From positions 1 through 64,000 of the forward strand of contig QJNS01000202.1 in assembly GCA_004154925.1 (NCBI GenBank): a DNA stretch of 64,000 bases. The letters are read 5' to 3'. Numbering within the stretch: position 1 is the stretch's first letter; every line of letters begins with the position of its first letter. A model generated the notes under the pieces. It did no database searches. It had not been told where the DNA came from and saw only the letters and a list, made by a program, of their open reading frames with translations. Source of the stretch: Monosporascus cannonballus. Lineage: Eukaryota > Ascomycota > Sordariomycetes > Xylariales. The position numbers were made by a program, and so were the translations under genes. This document shows, one piece after another, positions 37,046-50,200 of the stretch.

Positions 37046-38340
37046 GAAATAAAATAAAAAAGTACTTTAAAAACACTTTATTATAATGTTTTGAAAAGTT
37101 AATAACATAATGATTAATAAATTAATATTAATGGTATATAATTTAATAAGATATATTATATTAAAAATCGATATATCTGATTAGACTTTCAATGCTTTAA
37201 TTTAAAAAAATAGTATATAATATATTTATTGATATGTTTTGCTAAATACTTGGAGAAATTCGAATTTATATACGATATTATATATTGAAAGTTTATAACT
37301 ATTAATATATTCTTTCCCAAATTTAAAATATTTATTTACGAAAGGATAATTACGAAATATAAAAGATTAATAAAATTCGATTTCGTTATTATTTATAAAA
37401 GGTTTTGAAACACTGATAATAACGATATAACTAAGTTATTGAATTTAAATCACCAATTTATTAAGCTTAAATTTATAATTTGAGTTAAATTATTATAATA
37501 AGGACTACATAATATAATATACCAAATAGTAAGCGCAATATAAATATTTTAGTGTACTTATACTAAGTTTAATACAATAAATATATAAATATTAATTATG
37601 TAAATCTTTCAAATTTTTAAAAAAGTATAAATAACAATTTTAAAAATATAATAATAATATAATTTGTGTAATGAAACTAAAATCCTATAATATAAGGTAT
37701 ATAAAAAGTTTATATTTAAAATGAATTTTTAAAACTCTTATAATTAAGTGTTTTATTTGAACATTCAATAATAAGAGTTTATTGTAATAATATTACATTA
37801 ATTAATATTAAATTTACAAATTTCTTGTTTTTGTTTATATTAATAAGCATTTCGAATATTAAATAAATAAAAGATAATTTATAAAAACAATTTTAATATA
37901 TCGATAGTTATAGAAAATTATTTTCGATTATTATATGAATTTAATGTTACAATTTTAATAATAAACTTCAATATAAATAAATTTAAATTATACCTTATTC
38001 ACCAGAGTAAGTATTTATATAAGCTCGTAAATAAAACGATAAAATTAAATATTAGAAGCTTTTTTATTATATTATATTAATTTCAAATTATGTAACAAAC
38101 TTTAAAAGTTATATATTATTTATATAATATATAATAGTGAAATTTAAAAATATTGACATAATTTAAATAAATATTAATTATATTTTTATATTTAATATTT
38201 ATTGCAACGTATAAAATTAATCTATTACTATTTAGCAATTATTTATATTGAAATCAATGAAATAAGTATCACGGAAAGTAAATATAAAACTTATATTATT
38301 ACGGAATTAAATTTAGTAAGTATTATAATTTAAAAAGTTT
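37046..38340 (+). other. A-rich retroelement-like DNA, unreadable
   Basis: A-rich plus strand leading into the conserved segment and LTR of element G. Probably G's internal region, but no pol motif could be read. Element G may be 5'-truncated. Confidence 0.4.
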
Positions 38341-38433
38341 AAAACGAATAACTTCCGAAAAGATGGTTTATTTCGTTATAAAAAACCTGTAAATAAAAAC
38401 TCCAAGGAAAAGTTTGATTTTAAATATATCGGT

Positions 38434-38721
38434 TTGTGTATATTCGTAACGAAATTTAGAAAACAATTATCAATTAAATCATTTATTAATAATCAAAGTT
38501 TATTTTATTTTTATATTGCTTTATTTAAATTAATAACGGATATTATTAAAGCTTATACGGAACAAAACGACGTAAAAATGGAAAATAAAAATACATATAT
38601 ATATATATGTTATACAGCAATTCTTAATATAGAAAAAAAACGCATTTATTTAATATCTACTGAAATGAAGAAAATACTTAAATTTCGAAAATATTTAAAA
38701 ACAGGCAAAAACGTCTTATAA
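38434..38721 (+). pseudogene. Open frame in the conserved 3' segment of element G
   Basis: A 95-codon open stretch (MCIFVTKFRKQLSIK... to ...FRKYLKTGKNVL) that is Lys/Ile/Tyr-rich with predicted helix-like spacing. It is homologous at DNA level to 29,440-29,820 and in part to 46,020-46,130, so it descends from a retroelement coding segment, not from a host gene. I do not recognise the domain. A gag-like or post-integrase accessory region are both possible. It has fewer stops than its surroundings, which may be chance. Confidence 0.4.
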
Positions 38722-39342
38722 GTATATAAAACCTGTTAAAAGCTTTTATTAATAACAATAAAATTAAATTTACTTTCGAATAAACATTTTATATAAACGA
38801 CATTTATAAATTAATCGAACTTTAATTAACATTGTTTATATTTTTAAAAGTTAAATTTTTAATTAACATTTTAATTTTACAATAAACTAAGCGGTTAAAT
38901 CTATTTTTAGATATAAAAATACGATAGATAAATATAATATCTTATGCTTGGTATTCTTATCTTTAACGATAAATACGAAATAATCGTATAAAGATTTAAA
39001 TAAAGCCTTTTCAAGAATTAATTTCTTTAAAAACATTACGGACCTCAGCCACGTAATAATTAATTATACCAATAAAAGTATTTATTTTATTGTACAGCGG
39101 ATTATAGCGTATTTAGTTCTTATAAGAAAAAAAGTTTCTAATATTTAATAAGTAAAAGCTTTAAAAAGCTAAATAATACACTATAATTTTAAAAGTTTGT
39201 AATTCAATTAAATTAATTAAAACATAACGTTATTAAGTTTTACAAGAACAATGTTTAGAGATACGACCTAATATAATAAAAAACGAAAAACTTACTCGGA
39301 AAAGAATTTAAAAACAACATTTTTTAAAAGAAAAGGAATTCG

Positions 39343-39690
39343 TATTATAATGCAGCAAAGTGCGGACTTCTAGAAATATTGTAATAGAAATAATTAAAAA
39401 ACCAAATATATTAAGTTTGGTATTAAATTTCTAATTTATTAATATTTAGATAATAAGCCACATTGTTCATTTACTAATAGTAAATTAATAAATCAAATAA
39501 TAAATATATATTTAATAAGTTAATACACTAAAGTTTTTATGTATAATATAATTTCGTTATTTAAAATATCTTTAGTATTACGAAACGTAATCAAGTTATT
39601 TTATTATTCGAATTCTTAAAATATATCTACGAATATAAATCCGTAAAACTTAGCTAAAATTTGATATATTACTAACATTTTATAATACTC
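39343..39690 (+). repeat. 3' LTR of element G (TGTTACG-type)
   Basis: TATTATAATG... followed by CGGACTTCTAGAAATATTG, aligning with the reverse complement of the D LTR (ACGGCCTCTAGACACGGTC). The end near 39,690 is approximate. Confidence 0.65.
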
Positions 39691-39924
39691 TAATAATTTA
39701 TGTTTATTTTCAGTTAAAACAGATATATTACATTATACATTTTAATATTTTTTGATTTTTTTAATTAACGCCTTTTAAATTTATTTTTAAATTGTATTTT
39801 ACGCTTTTCATATTATATTTCTAAACATTATTATAAAATATAAAACTTAAGTTATATTTTGTAATTCTTTCGTATTCTTATGACTTTTAATTAGCGCGTT
39901 ATATTAAAAAAAATGACGTTAAAA

Positions 39925-41505
39925 ATTCAGGATATGGGTAAATTCAGGAAGTGGACCAGGGACACTACATATTTAGTGCATTCCTGATGATCTACAAAGA
40001 TTTATGGGGTTGATTGCGTTCATCTATCGTCTTGGTTCTCGTAATCTGATTTCAAGTTAAGCAATGCCTCGCTGAATATTTTATATTCCGATATTCAATA
40101 ACGAAGCTTTGTTAACCACGTTTATGTCGATGCTAAGATGGCACTCGGTCTGGTCTAGCTGGTGGTCGGCTCATAAGTGCGCGGAGAGGCACACTGTGCT
40201 CGCTGTATAGCAGCATGGATGATGTCGCAACCGCTCATGTTGAGCTCGGCCGCTTTTTCATGGTGCATACTGCTCCCTACCGTGCCAACGAGGCGGTCAG
40301 CTTAACAAATTGGATGGCGATGCTGGGCTAATAATCGTGGAAACCTTAGCCTGGGGGTTAGAATTGTTGGCTCGAAGTGCATGACTCTTCTGCACGTTGG
40401 GTGTAGCCTGCTTATCTAGGTCGGAATAGGGGCGGGCACGAGAGTAATATTGCAAGGAGTACTCCGGGAAAAGAATGTTGCAATGATTGCTACTATACTA
40501 CCTCAAGCATCCTACCGTCTGTTTCATTGGCACTTGATATAGATGCCAGTCGCAGCACGCCCCTGACTCACGTATGGGCCTAACAGAGTGCAATTCCACC
40601 AGTAAAAAAAATACGCGACACCAAGCTATTATGTTGCATTGATACGACACTGTAGTATTGGGGCTCCAATTCTCTGGAGACCCCATGGTGTCTGGCAGTG
40701 ATTTCATCTTAACCCTGACGATTGCCTAGGCGGGTATGTAACTCGAGAGTGCATTAGCTCTGCAGGCATAGTAGGATGTCACAATCCATGTCGGGTAACG
40801 ACAAAAAGGAATTCAAACGAAAGTTGAACGCACAAGCGGACGAATGATGTACAGTAACATTTCAAGTAAAGCAAAAGCCCCGGTACCGGCCTATGTAGTA
40901 TAGCAAATTAAAAGATAGTGTCCAAAGACGCTGCTACACACAGGTAAGACATCAGCTACGAAACCCCGCCCCCACACCCCTACCCTTTGGTTGCGAGAAG
41001 TACGAGAATAATATCGTCGACCCGGGTTCCGTACACATGGCACAGGCTTCTTCCATTCCTCTGTTCCAGATAAAAGACTAAAACATGACTGTCCTACCTA
41101 GGAAATCTTTCTCGGTCCTGCACCTAGTCAAGGGAAGGGGCGTCTGCGAGCACCTCTCCCCCAGCCTGTGCATAGTCCTGGGATTATGAAATATATAATA
41201 GTTCAGCTAATCGGAAGATAAGGTTGCATAGAGAGAGTGTGAAGTGATAATTGTCTGACTAGATTCGGGCTTAAAGAGTGCTGGATAGGAAAGCTCGCGC
41301 TATAGTGTGGGCTCCGGGATGAGGTATTTGTTATGGCCTGCCAGAGGCCCAGAGTAACGGTCGGGGCAAAACATTGGTGTCTCCGACCTTGGCAAAAGAT
41401 CACGTGACGAAAGTTGGTCGAATGAGGTTGGTTCAACGAGGATTGATTAACGGTCGAACAGAGACGATTAAACCACGATCGACGAATAACCGAACGAAAA
41501 TTATT
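39925..41505. other. Island of normal base composition inside the AT-rich block
   Basis: About 1.58 kb with balanced composition and little sign of RIP. The right 177 bases are the start of a gypsy LTR (from 41,329) that is unmutated up to about 41,505 and heavily mutated after it. The remaining 1.4 kb shows no recognisable gene or RNA. A 38-codon frame at 40,215-40,331 (MDDVATAHVELGRFFMVHTA...) and minus-strand frames at 40,498-40,707 and 41,203-41,436 have no known domain. It could be single-copy host DNA stranded among repeats, or sequence carried in by an element. Confidence 0.7.
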
Positions 41506-41694
41506 TAATTATAAGAATAATTTATTATATAATAACGTTTATTATATTTCTTTTATTTAAACAGTTTGTATTTATAATAAAGTAACGTAATTTAAAATAA
41601 AATAAATAATTATATGTATTATTTAAACTTTTATAATATTTTTAATAGTATAAATGTAATAGTTAATTAATTAAATAATAATTATTGCATTTTA
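41329..41694 (+). repeat. 5' LTR of element F, half intact and half RIP-mutated
   Basis: TGTTATGGCCTGCCAG at the start. About 180 bp of ordinary composition with short repeats around GGTCGAA/GGTTCAA, then from about 41,505 extreme AT. The end near 41,694 (TTGCATTTTA) is an altered GGCGTCACA. Confidence 0.75.
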
Positions 41695-42740
41695 TGTTTT
41701 TATTTTAAAATGTAAAACAAAATATTTTACTTTTATAGTTCAAAAATGATTAAATTTAGATGTATATATACAATATTTTAATATATTAATATTTTTATAA
41801 AGTATTTTTAAATAAATTTTAGCCAATTACAAATTTTTTTCCATAAAGAGTGAAATTAATTAACACGTTTAGAAAAAGAATTTTTAATTATAGTAATTTC
41901 TTTAAAAATAACAAAATTTTATAATAACTTTTACAATTATAATTAAAAGGTTTTTTTCAAAATATATTATTAATTATTGGCATTTGATATAAATATTAAA
42001 CAATATAATAATAATAATATTTTAGTTAATATGTTGTATAAAATATTTAAAATATAATATATTATTAATATTTTTTAATATCACGCTAACGTTGATAAAG
42101 CTTTAAACGATGTAGTATAAAAATAAAAACCAAATTAAATATTATAATCATAATAAAATAATTGAGTATATATATACGAAACGTTAGGCAAAAATAATTT
42201 AAAAGATTAATAATAATATTATAAATATAGTCCAGATTTAATACAAATAAGAATTATTATAATACAAAATTAAATAAAAGATATAATGTTAAGAAAATAA
42301 CAATATATTTGGAAAAAATAGATAAATATAAAATAATTGCGCTTATTTTTAAAATTTATATTATAAAATGTACGAAATAAATACATTATAATAGTAATAA
42401 ATAAATAACTTTATAAAATATGTTAAAACGTTGAATATGTATTAAAAGATTTTAGGTTTTTATAATTATTATAAAAATTAATTTCTAATGAAATTATTTT
42501 AAGATATTATTATGAAATATAATATATTTAATACGGATTTATATTTTGACTTAATATTTATAAAAAAGCTTAAAGAGAATAAATTTTAAAAGTATTTTTA
42601 AATAATTTACCAGAGGTTTTTATTAAAAAATAAAATAACTTGAAATATAATACATTATATTCTATTTTAATATATAAATAAAATTAAAAAGATTTAAAAT
42701 AAATGTTATGTATAAAAGATGTATACATTTAACAATATGA

Positions 42741-43040
42741 AAAGATATTAAAGTAAAGTAAACGAAATTAAAATAAATTAAATGAAATTAAAAGAAATTA
42801 AAAGAAATTAAAAGAACTTAAAAGAAATTAAAAGAAATTAAAAGAAATTAAAAGAAATTAAAAGAAATTAAACGAAATTAAAAGAAATTAAAAGAAATTA
42901 AAAGAAATTAAAAGAAATTAAAAGAAATTAAAAGAAATTAAAAGAAAGTAAAAGAAATTAAAAGATATTAAAAGATATTAAAAGATATTAAAAGATATTA
43001 AAAGATATTAAAAGATATTAAAAGATATTAAAGGAAATTA
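42741..43040 (+). repeat. Minisatellite: thirty 10-bp units (AAAGAAATTA)
   Basis: Exactly 300 bp in 10-base register without an indel. The main unit is AAAGAAATTA; the last seven-unit block is AAAGATATTA (42,961-43,030); single variants are AAAGAACTTA, AACGAAATTA and AAAGAAAGTA. The unit is not a multiple of three, so it is not coding now. The 10-bp period places A-tracts in phase with the DNA helix. A degenerate T-rich counterpart lies at about 55,480-55,720 in element D (opposite strand), so the array grew from a purine-rich segment of the shared internal region. Confidence 0.9.
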
Positions 43041-44702
43041 AAAGGCTTAAAAAACCAATTAAAGCAATTAAAACCATTAAAGAATTTAAAAAAAAATAAA
43101 AACAGCGAAAAAGGTGAAAAGAAATTAAAAATATCAAGAAACTTAAAAAAATTAAAAAACTCTAAAAATATTTAAAAAAAAAGGTTTAAATAAAATAACA
43201 AAAGTCATTAATAACTGTATTATTTTAAATATAGATATTAAAACGCATTAATATATTGTAATACTGAATTACGAAATTTTATATAAAAGTATATTTAATT
43301 AAGCATTATTAATAAATTTAAATTAATATAAAAATATAAATTAAAATTCGAATGCGAAAATAAGAAGTTTTCACGCAAAATTCATTACTTTAAAATATTT
43401 ATTTAAAAACTATATTACATTGTTAATTTGAATAGCCTTTTATTTAAAAATAACGATAAATCTTTAAAATAATTATAACTATATTAATGCGATATTTTAA
43501 TTAATAAACAAACTAAATAAATAAAATTTATTTTATATTCCGTTAATAAGATAAAAAGTTATAACATTGGCATATTCTACTGAAAATTAAAATAAACATA
43601 AAGACAAATCTAATAAATATATTATTATTTGATAAAACAAAATAGAAAATATAAATATTAAAAATATAACGTAGTAATATTACTATTTCAACGTGATATA
43701 ACTAATCAAATACGTATATAAAATTATAATTTTTAAAAATCCCAAACTTTAATTTAATATGTTTTTATAATATTATTAATATCATTAAACATCTAAAAAC
43801 ATTTCGTACGAAATAGTTAAAATATAATAAATAATATTACGAAATACTTTTAAAAACAATTTATTTATAAAGCCATATTTTGATTAGAAGTTTAACAAAA
43901 ACACATTACGTACATTTAATTAATACTTAAAAAAACTGTTTACGAAAAAAACAAGTTAAATTCTTAAACTTATTAACAAAATATTCTCTACTTTTTATAT
44001 TTTAAAAATAGCAAACTATGATTTATAATTAAATTTAAGTAATAAAACATAATATTATTAAAAAATCAAACGTTATAGTTTTTAATTATTAATATAAAAC
44101 CCGACTTTAAAAATAAAAATAACCGTACTAAATTTAAGAAAATATAAATAAAAAATAGGTCTTAAAATAAAATACGAATTATTTACATACTTAAGTACAG
44201 TAATATAATTTACGAAGATACTAGTAATTTTAACTCAGATAATATATTATATATTACCAAATTATTATCGTGTTTTATTAATATACTAAGAATATTTTTA
44301 TTTATTCGAAAGTTAGAAAAGCAAATATAAAATATATTTATAACATTTTTTAAACCTTATAAAACTCTAAACCATTAATCAATATATAAAGTTTTAATTT
44401 CATAAATAGATAATAACAAACTTAAAATATAGTATTATTACAAAATGTATTTAAACAAGTTTTACAAATATTATTATAATTATAAAACCATAAACGTTAA
44501 TAATTCATCCCAAAACAAATAGTTTATAAATTTGTGAATTATAGTAAAACTTTATTATTAGTTTTAATTAAAGGGTTATAGGTAATATTAAGAAAACAAT
44601 TAAATAAATCTAATAAATAAAAAAGATGTTTTAAATTATTATAACTGGGTTATTAAGAAATTCATATTAAATGGATATAATTTTATACGTTTTGTGAAAT
44701 TA

Positions 44703-44900
44703 GATATCGATATTTCGAATTATACGTTAAATATTATAATCGTATAAGAAAATCATTGAAATATATTTTGCTTTCTTACAATTCCTTCGTATAAACTAAA
44801 GAGAGCTAAATAGAATACAATTATCGTAAATACGAAATTTATAGTTATTATTGTCGTTTTTCGAAAATTCAAGTACTTGTAAAGAAGATATTAATTAAAT
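44703..44900 (+). pseudogene. Gypsy RNase H (element F)
   Basis: DIDISNYTL at 44,703-44,729, then YKLKRAK and FIVIIVVFRKFKYL, the same block as 28,049-28,236 in element E and the family's TDASxxAL...ELLAIVxAFxxWRxYL. Non-functional: stops and substitutions throughout. Confidence 0.65.
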
Positions 44901-46129
44901 TAAAGTTTCTGTCGATAATTAAAACTTTATCATTTTTATATAGCTCAAAAGCTTACCGAACGAAAATTACAATACGAAAAACAAATTTAGAATTTCGGTT
45001 TTGTTATTATTTACAACAACGGTTTAAAAAGCAATTTAAACAATGCTTTATATAAACGACTAATGTTAAAAAGAAATTATTTAAAATTAAAAATATATTT
45101 TCCGATATTATATTCCCAAAGATAGTTTCGCTTATATTAAATTATAATAAAACTCGTTATCTTATATAATATATATGAAGGAATTAGAAACTATTATAAT
45201 GATTTACTAAAAATTAAAAGATGAAATAATTTATAATTTTTTAAAAAATGATAGATAAGAAAAATACGCAATATATATAGAAAATATATATATATGAGTA
45301 TGAGAATTTATAAAATTTTAAAACTTGTATAATATATTTATTATTTTGCTAAAACAAAAATAGAAAATTAAAAAACGATATTAATATAACGTTTATAATA
45401 AAGCTAAAATATAACAATATAAATTATATAAAAAGGCTGTAATTACTAGCAGTTTTAAAGAAATTATAGAATTCGATTATCATAAATTTGATTATTAACA
45501 TTTCTGTATTAAAGGTTATAATAGCAGAAATATTATATAATAATATTTTTTTAAAAAACGAAATTTATAGATTTTATTATACGGTATTACTTTCGATGAA
45601 AAGTTATATTTACTTTAAGTTATAAATAAACCTTAAACATATAAATCGGTTTAAATTGTAAATTATTAAATATTTTAAAATGCTAAATAAAGAAATAAAC
45701 TAAGAGATCAAATTAAATATTAAAATCGTAATTAAAATATTATATTAATTGCAAAAAATATAACGAAATAAATACAATATTTATTACCATTTTAATTTAT
45801 TATACTAATTACTATAAAAATATTAAGTCTACTTTAATAAATATATATTTTCGTTCTATATCAAATATTTATAATGTTGCGCATAACGGATTTATTAATA
45901 TTAAAATAATATTTACGTTAAAATAATTTAAATACCAGTATTAAAAATATAAAATAAAGAATTTGTACGTAATTAAATATGCAAGTAGTTTTTCAAAAAG
46001 TTATTAAAGAGATAAATTTTATAAGAATCAGAAATGGTTTATTTTATTATTAAAACTATTTGAAGAAAAAAACCCATTAGAAAGCTCAATTTACATAGAA
46101 TTTTATAATAAACTTACATTAGTTTTTTC

Positions 46130-47473
46130 TAAAATTATATATTTTATTAATAATATATGATTATAATTATGTATATAATTTATGAAATACTTTTATTATA
46201 TCTTATTAATTCGAATATTATTTTATAAATTTTTAGATTTTTCATTATATTCATTTTTAGAATACCTTTTAAATTCTTAATTTCTAATTTGAAATTTATT
46301 TATAAAAGTATTGAGAAACTTTCGGTTATAATGTTATTTCGTTTCTGTATAATAAGTTTTTTAAACAAATATATAGCGTATTAAATATAAATAAAAGTTT
46401 TAATGCCCGTTTTGCTTTTTTTTAAATTCTTTGAAATATAATTAAAGTTTAATAGTAATTTTTAATTATTATTATAGAAATTTTAATCGTATTACTAAAT
46501 ATAAATAATATATATCACAAAAATATCTTTTTTTTCTAGTATTAAAGTTTTTCCAAAATTATATAATAAAAAGTTTTATTATTTATAGAAAATAATAATT
46601 ATTTGAGGTCTCGACTGTTGAAACATGTTTAAAAATCTTACGGTAAATATATTTTATGCTGGTCTTATATAATGCTTTATTTTTTTAATATATTTTTTAT
46701 ACTATATATTTGCATTTAATTTCTGCGTGCATTTTCAATATATAATTTATAAACTCTAACTTTTATAATAAAGTAAAAAATATATTTTCGAAAATAATCA
46801 TTCTTAATATTTAATTTAAATAATACCATAATCTATTTATCGAATTAATGATGCCCGCTTAATATGAAATTTTAAAAGTAAATTTTAAGAAATAATATAT
46901 TTATTAAATTAATTGTACTTTAAAAACACGTATAACTATATTTACAACATATTTAAACTTTTAATAATAGATAAATATATAATAGACTACTATTTTAAAA
47001 TATTAATATACATATTTTATAAAAAAGAATTTCGAGTATAAAAAACATTTTTATTTAATATATAATTAAATAATTTTCCTTACATTTGCATACTAATTTC
47101 GGTAATATAGCTTGTATTTATACGATTATTTAATCTTTAATATTTTTTAAATTTATTCTAATACTAAAGTACATTGTTAATTAAAATATACTTTTCATTT
47201 TATAAAACCCTTTTAAATATCGTTAAATCAATATATTTCAAGCCTTTTTCTTTATTATAATATCGTTATAAATAACTGAATATTGAAATTAATAATATAT
47301 CAATAATAAATATTAAGAATTTAATAAAAATTAAAAATCTTTTAAAAGATATTTAAATATCATAGATCACTTCACGTTTTAAGTACGTTTTCATACATTT
47401 GATCTTTTTATATTTTATCTTTAATATATCCATATTAATTATGAAACTTTTAAAAAAATATATGTTTTATCTA

Positions 47474-47509
<36 letters not shown>

Positions 47510-50200
47510 TAGCATATAGTTAATATTAAAATAATCCGTTGCAATTCAATTAAAAATGTTTTAAATGTTTCTTTGCCCTTTTTTCAATACTTAACAATAA
47601 TAAATAAATGTTACATATATATATATGCTTAAATTATTATTTTAAATATATGAATATAAAATAGTTCTTATATTATAAGAAAACAAAATAATATAACCGC
47701 AAATTCGAACGACTTATAATATATTTAAAAACTGTTTTTTAAAAAGAATATCGTCTTATTTAATTTAAATATAAAAGCAGTATTTTTAAAGGTCATTTTC
47801 CAAAATATTTTAATTAATTTTAAACAGTTTATTATTTCTAAAAAATATTAAAAAAATAGATATTTTTAATTATCCCATTTAACTTTCTTTAAATACTGTA
47901 TAATTAAAAATTAACTTTTGTTTAAAATAGGAATAATATTACTATTTTTATACACGATTTTATATAACGTATTTCTTGTATTTTTTAAAATATTTTTATA
48001 ATATTCTTCAGATATCATTTAGTAAGTTTTCAAATTAAAGTAAATTAAACGAAAATTGAATACTTTCTTTACAATTAAATTTATTAGAAATTATATTTTT
48101 AATAATTCAGGAAATATGTCTCTTACTATTCGAAAATATATTTATCGAGAATCTTTTAAATATATATATATTAATTATATTTCGTTTTTCATATTCTTAA
48201 ACTCGAAATATATAATTTGTTTAAAAACCTTATTATAATAATAACATAAATTTATTTTTAAAAAAACGTTAAAATTTGCGATTTGATATTAATTTACTTT
48301 GAAAATACTGCCTATATAATAATTATTGTATAATTAAATATAGTAAAATATTTAGCTTATTAGTTTCTAAATTAAATAATAAAAACTGGCACATTATTCT
48401 ATTACAGTATATTATTATATATCCTTATTTAAGATTCTATTAATTTTCGGTATTATTTACTATATAAACAATTGTTTTATAAATTTGGTAATAGTTATTA
48501 TAAATACCGTTAACGCTTTTTGGATTCGCAGTATTTACGAAACATAAATGAAAATTAAACAATTATATTACTTTTTTTGCCTATAATAATCACTTATATT
48601 CTCACATTTATATTAATTTATCTAATCCTATTTCTCGTTTTTTATATATATAACCTTTTTAAAGACCAGATTTATTTGAATTCTTTCATAATTATACACC
48701 CAGTAAATTAAACCTATAACTTTATTCGCTTCTATTTTTGAAAATTTATTTTTAAAAATCAATTTAATTTATCGTTATATATTACAACGTTGTATAAGGA
48801 TTTCAAAAATCTGTTTTTATATACACGGAAGATTAAATCTCGATTTCTTAAATTTATAATTTATATTGTTATAACTTATGGTCTTAAAATTATAATTCTT
48901 AAATTAATCTATATACAAATTAAAAATATTATTTTATGTAATTATACTTCGATTAACATCAAATTCGTAATTCTTTAATTTTGAAATAAAAGGATTTACG
49001 ATTTTAATATTTTTATTTATTTTAAAACATATTTTAAAACTGTTAATATAAAATGGCTTATTTTTATTGAAATCTTTTGCGAAACAAAATCCTTTTCATT
49101 TCGCGTTTTTTAAAACCTTTTATTTTAATCCTTTTTATTATAAAATGTTTTCTAGCTTTAATATTAATATTACACTATAAAAAAATAAAGGTTTAGCTAT
49201 TATACTACTATAACTGGAGCAGTGTCAGCTTGAGCACTGACCGCGTTATTCTGCTCTATATATCAATTAAGCGCTATTTAAAACTGTGATAATTAATTTA
49301 TAAAAATAATTGAAAATGAAATATTTATTATTTTGATTATTTTCCGAAATTAAAACGTTTACAAATTTTATTTTATATATTCAATGCTTGCATTTAACGT
49401 AAAGACTTATTAGTAATTACTCGTTTTATTATCGAAGTTTGTATCAATTTCTCTTTATATCTTTTATTAAAAAATAAAATTTCAGTAATATATTATCATA
49501 GAAACAGAAGTTTCTGTTTTGAAAAAACCAACTTTTAAAATCTAGCACGAACTTATTAAAGCTAAACTCCGGATAAAGAAGTTTAGTTTTTAAAGTGACT
49601 TAGTAACTTTATATGGTTTAAAGCTAGAATACATAAATTTAATAAATTTATAATATATTTATTATACAAAGTAATATATATATATATCAAATACGTTTTT
49701 TATATAAATATTAATTACTTAGTTTTTATCCAGTGATTATTAATTTAAGTTAATATTTAACAGTAGCCGTCTCGAATTATAAGAAAGATTTGCTAACCAT
49801 TTTCTCGAATAAGGCTTTAAATTATTTTTGGCCTTATTAATACTTGTAAATTAAGATGTTATTTCTTATATTGCTCATACTTTTATATGGATATATAGTT
49901 GATTTGTTATATTTTGATAACTGTTTAATTAGTAATCGACCCATAATTTATTGTCTAATTAAAATATACGCTCTTTAAACTTAATATGTATAATTATAAT
50001 AAATTGCATTTAAAAAACAAGTAATATATTTGATTTTCGTTAGTTACGATCGGAAAATATTAATTTAAATAAAATAGTTACGTTTGTCGAAAGAGCATTG
50101 TAATTAATTTATAATAAAATACTATTTTCTATTTATTTCAAGAGATTATTTTTTTATAATCTTATTAATAATTTACCATAATTGCTAAGCATATTATTAA
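46130..50200. other. T-rich AT block, no gene recognised
   Basis: T-rich on the plus strand, so possibly a minus-strand repeat relic, but no RT, RNase H or integrase text could be read. Includes an AT dinucleotide microsatellite at about 47,478-47,511 and a small patch of near-normal composition at about 49,213-49,255. Open frames at 48,056-48,238 and 48,790-48,978 are Ile/Tyr/Lys-rich and look like chance. Confidence 0.45.
47478..47511. repeat. AT dinucleotide microsatellite
   Basis: Alternating TA over about 34 bp, interrupted once by ACAT. Confidence 0.8.

Larger units (their letters stand above)
38340..39690 (+). mobile_element. Element G: 3' end of a gypsy element
   Basis: Contains the conserved 3' segment (38,340-38,725), a polypurine tract (39,325-39,342) and a 3' LTR (39,343 to about 39,690). 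Orientation plus. Its LTR is of the TGTTACG type (like A and D), whereas the same conserved segment in E and F goes with the TGTTATGG type. Confidence 0.65.
41329..46130 (+). mobile_element. Element F: 5' LTR and internal part of a gypsy element
   Basis: Starts with the TGTTATGG-type LTR at 41,329. Collinear with element E: RNase H at 44,703 and the conserved 3' segment at about 46,020-46,130. It is about 350 bp shorter than E over the first 3.7 kb and carries a 300-bp tandem array absent from E. The 3' end and LTR are missing; A-richness stops near 46.1 kb. Confidence 0.7.

Noticed and set aside
40140..40200. A tRNA gene in the normal-composition island
   Set aside because: No TTCGA-type loop with matching acceptor stem could be assembled.
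40498..41436. Two minus-strand frames (40,498-40,707 and 41,203-41,436) in the normal-composition island
   Set aside because: No domain, and the second runs into the LTR start. Frames of this length are expected by chance at this composition.
48056..48978. Two plus-strand frames of about 60 codons in the T-rich block
   Set aside because: Composition explains them, with no motif and no similarity to neighbouring element remains.
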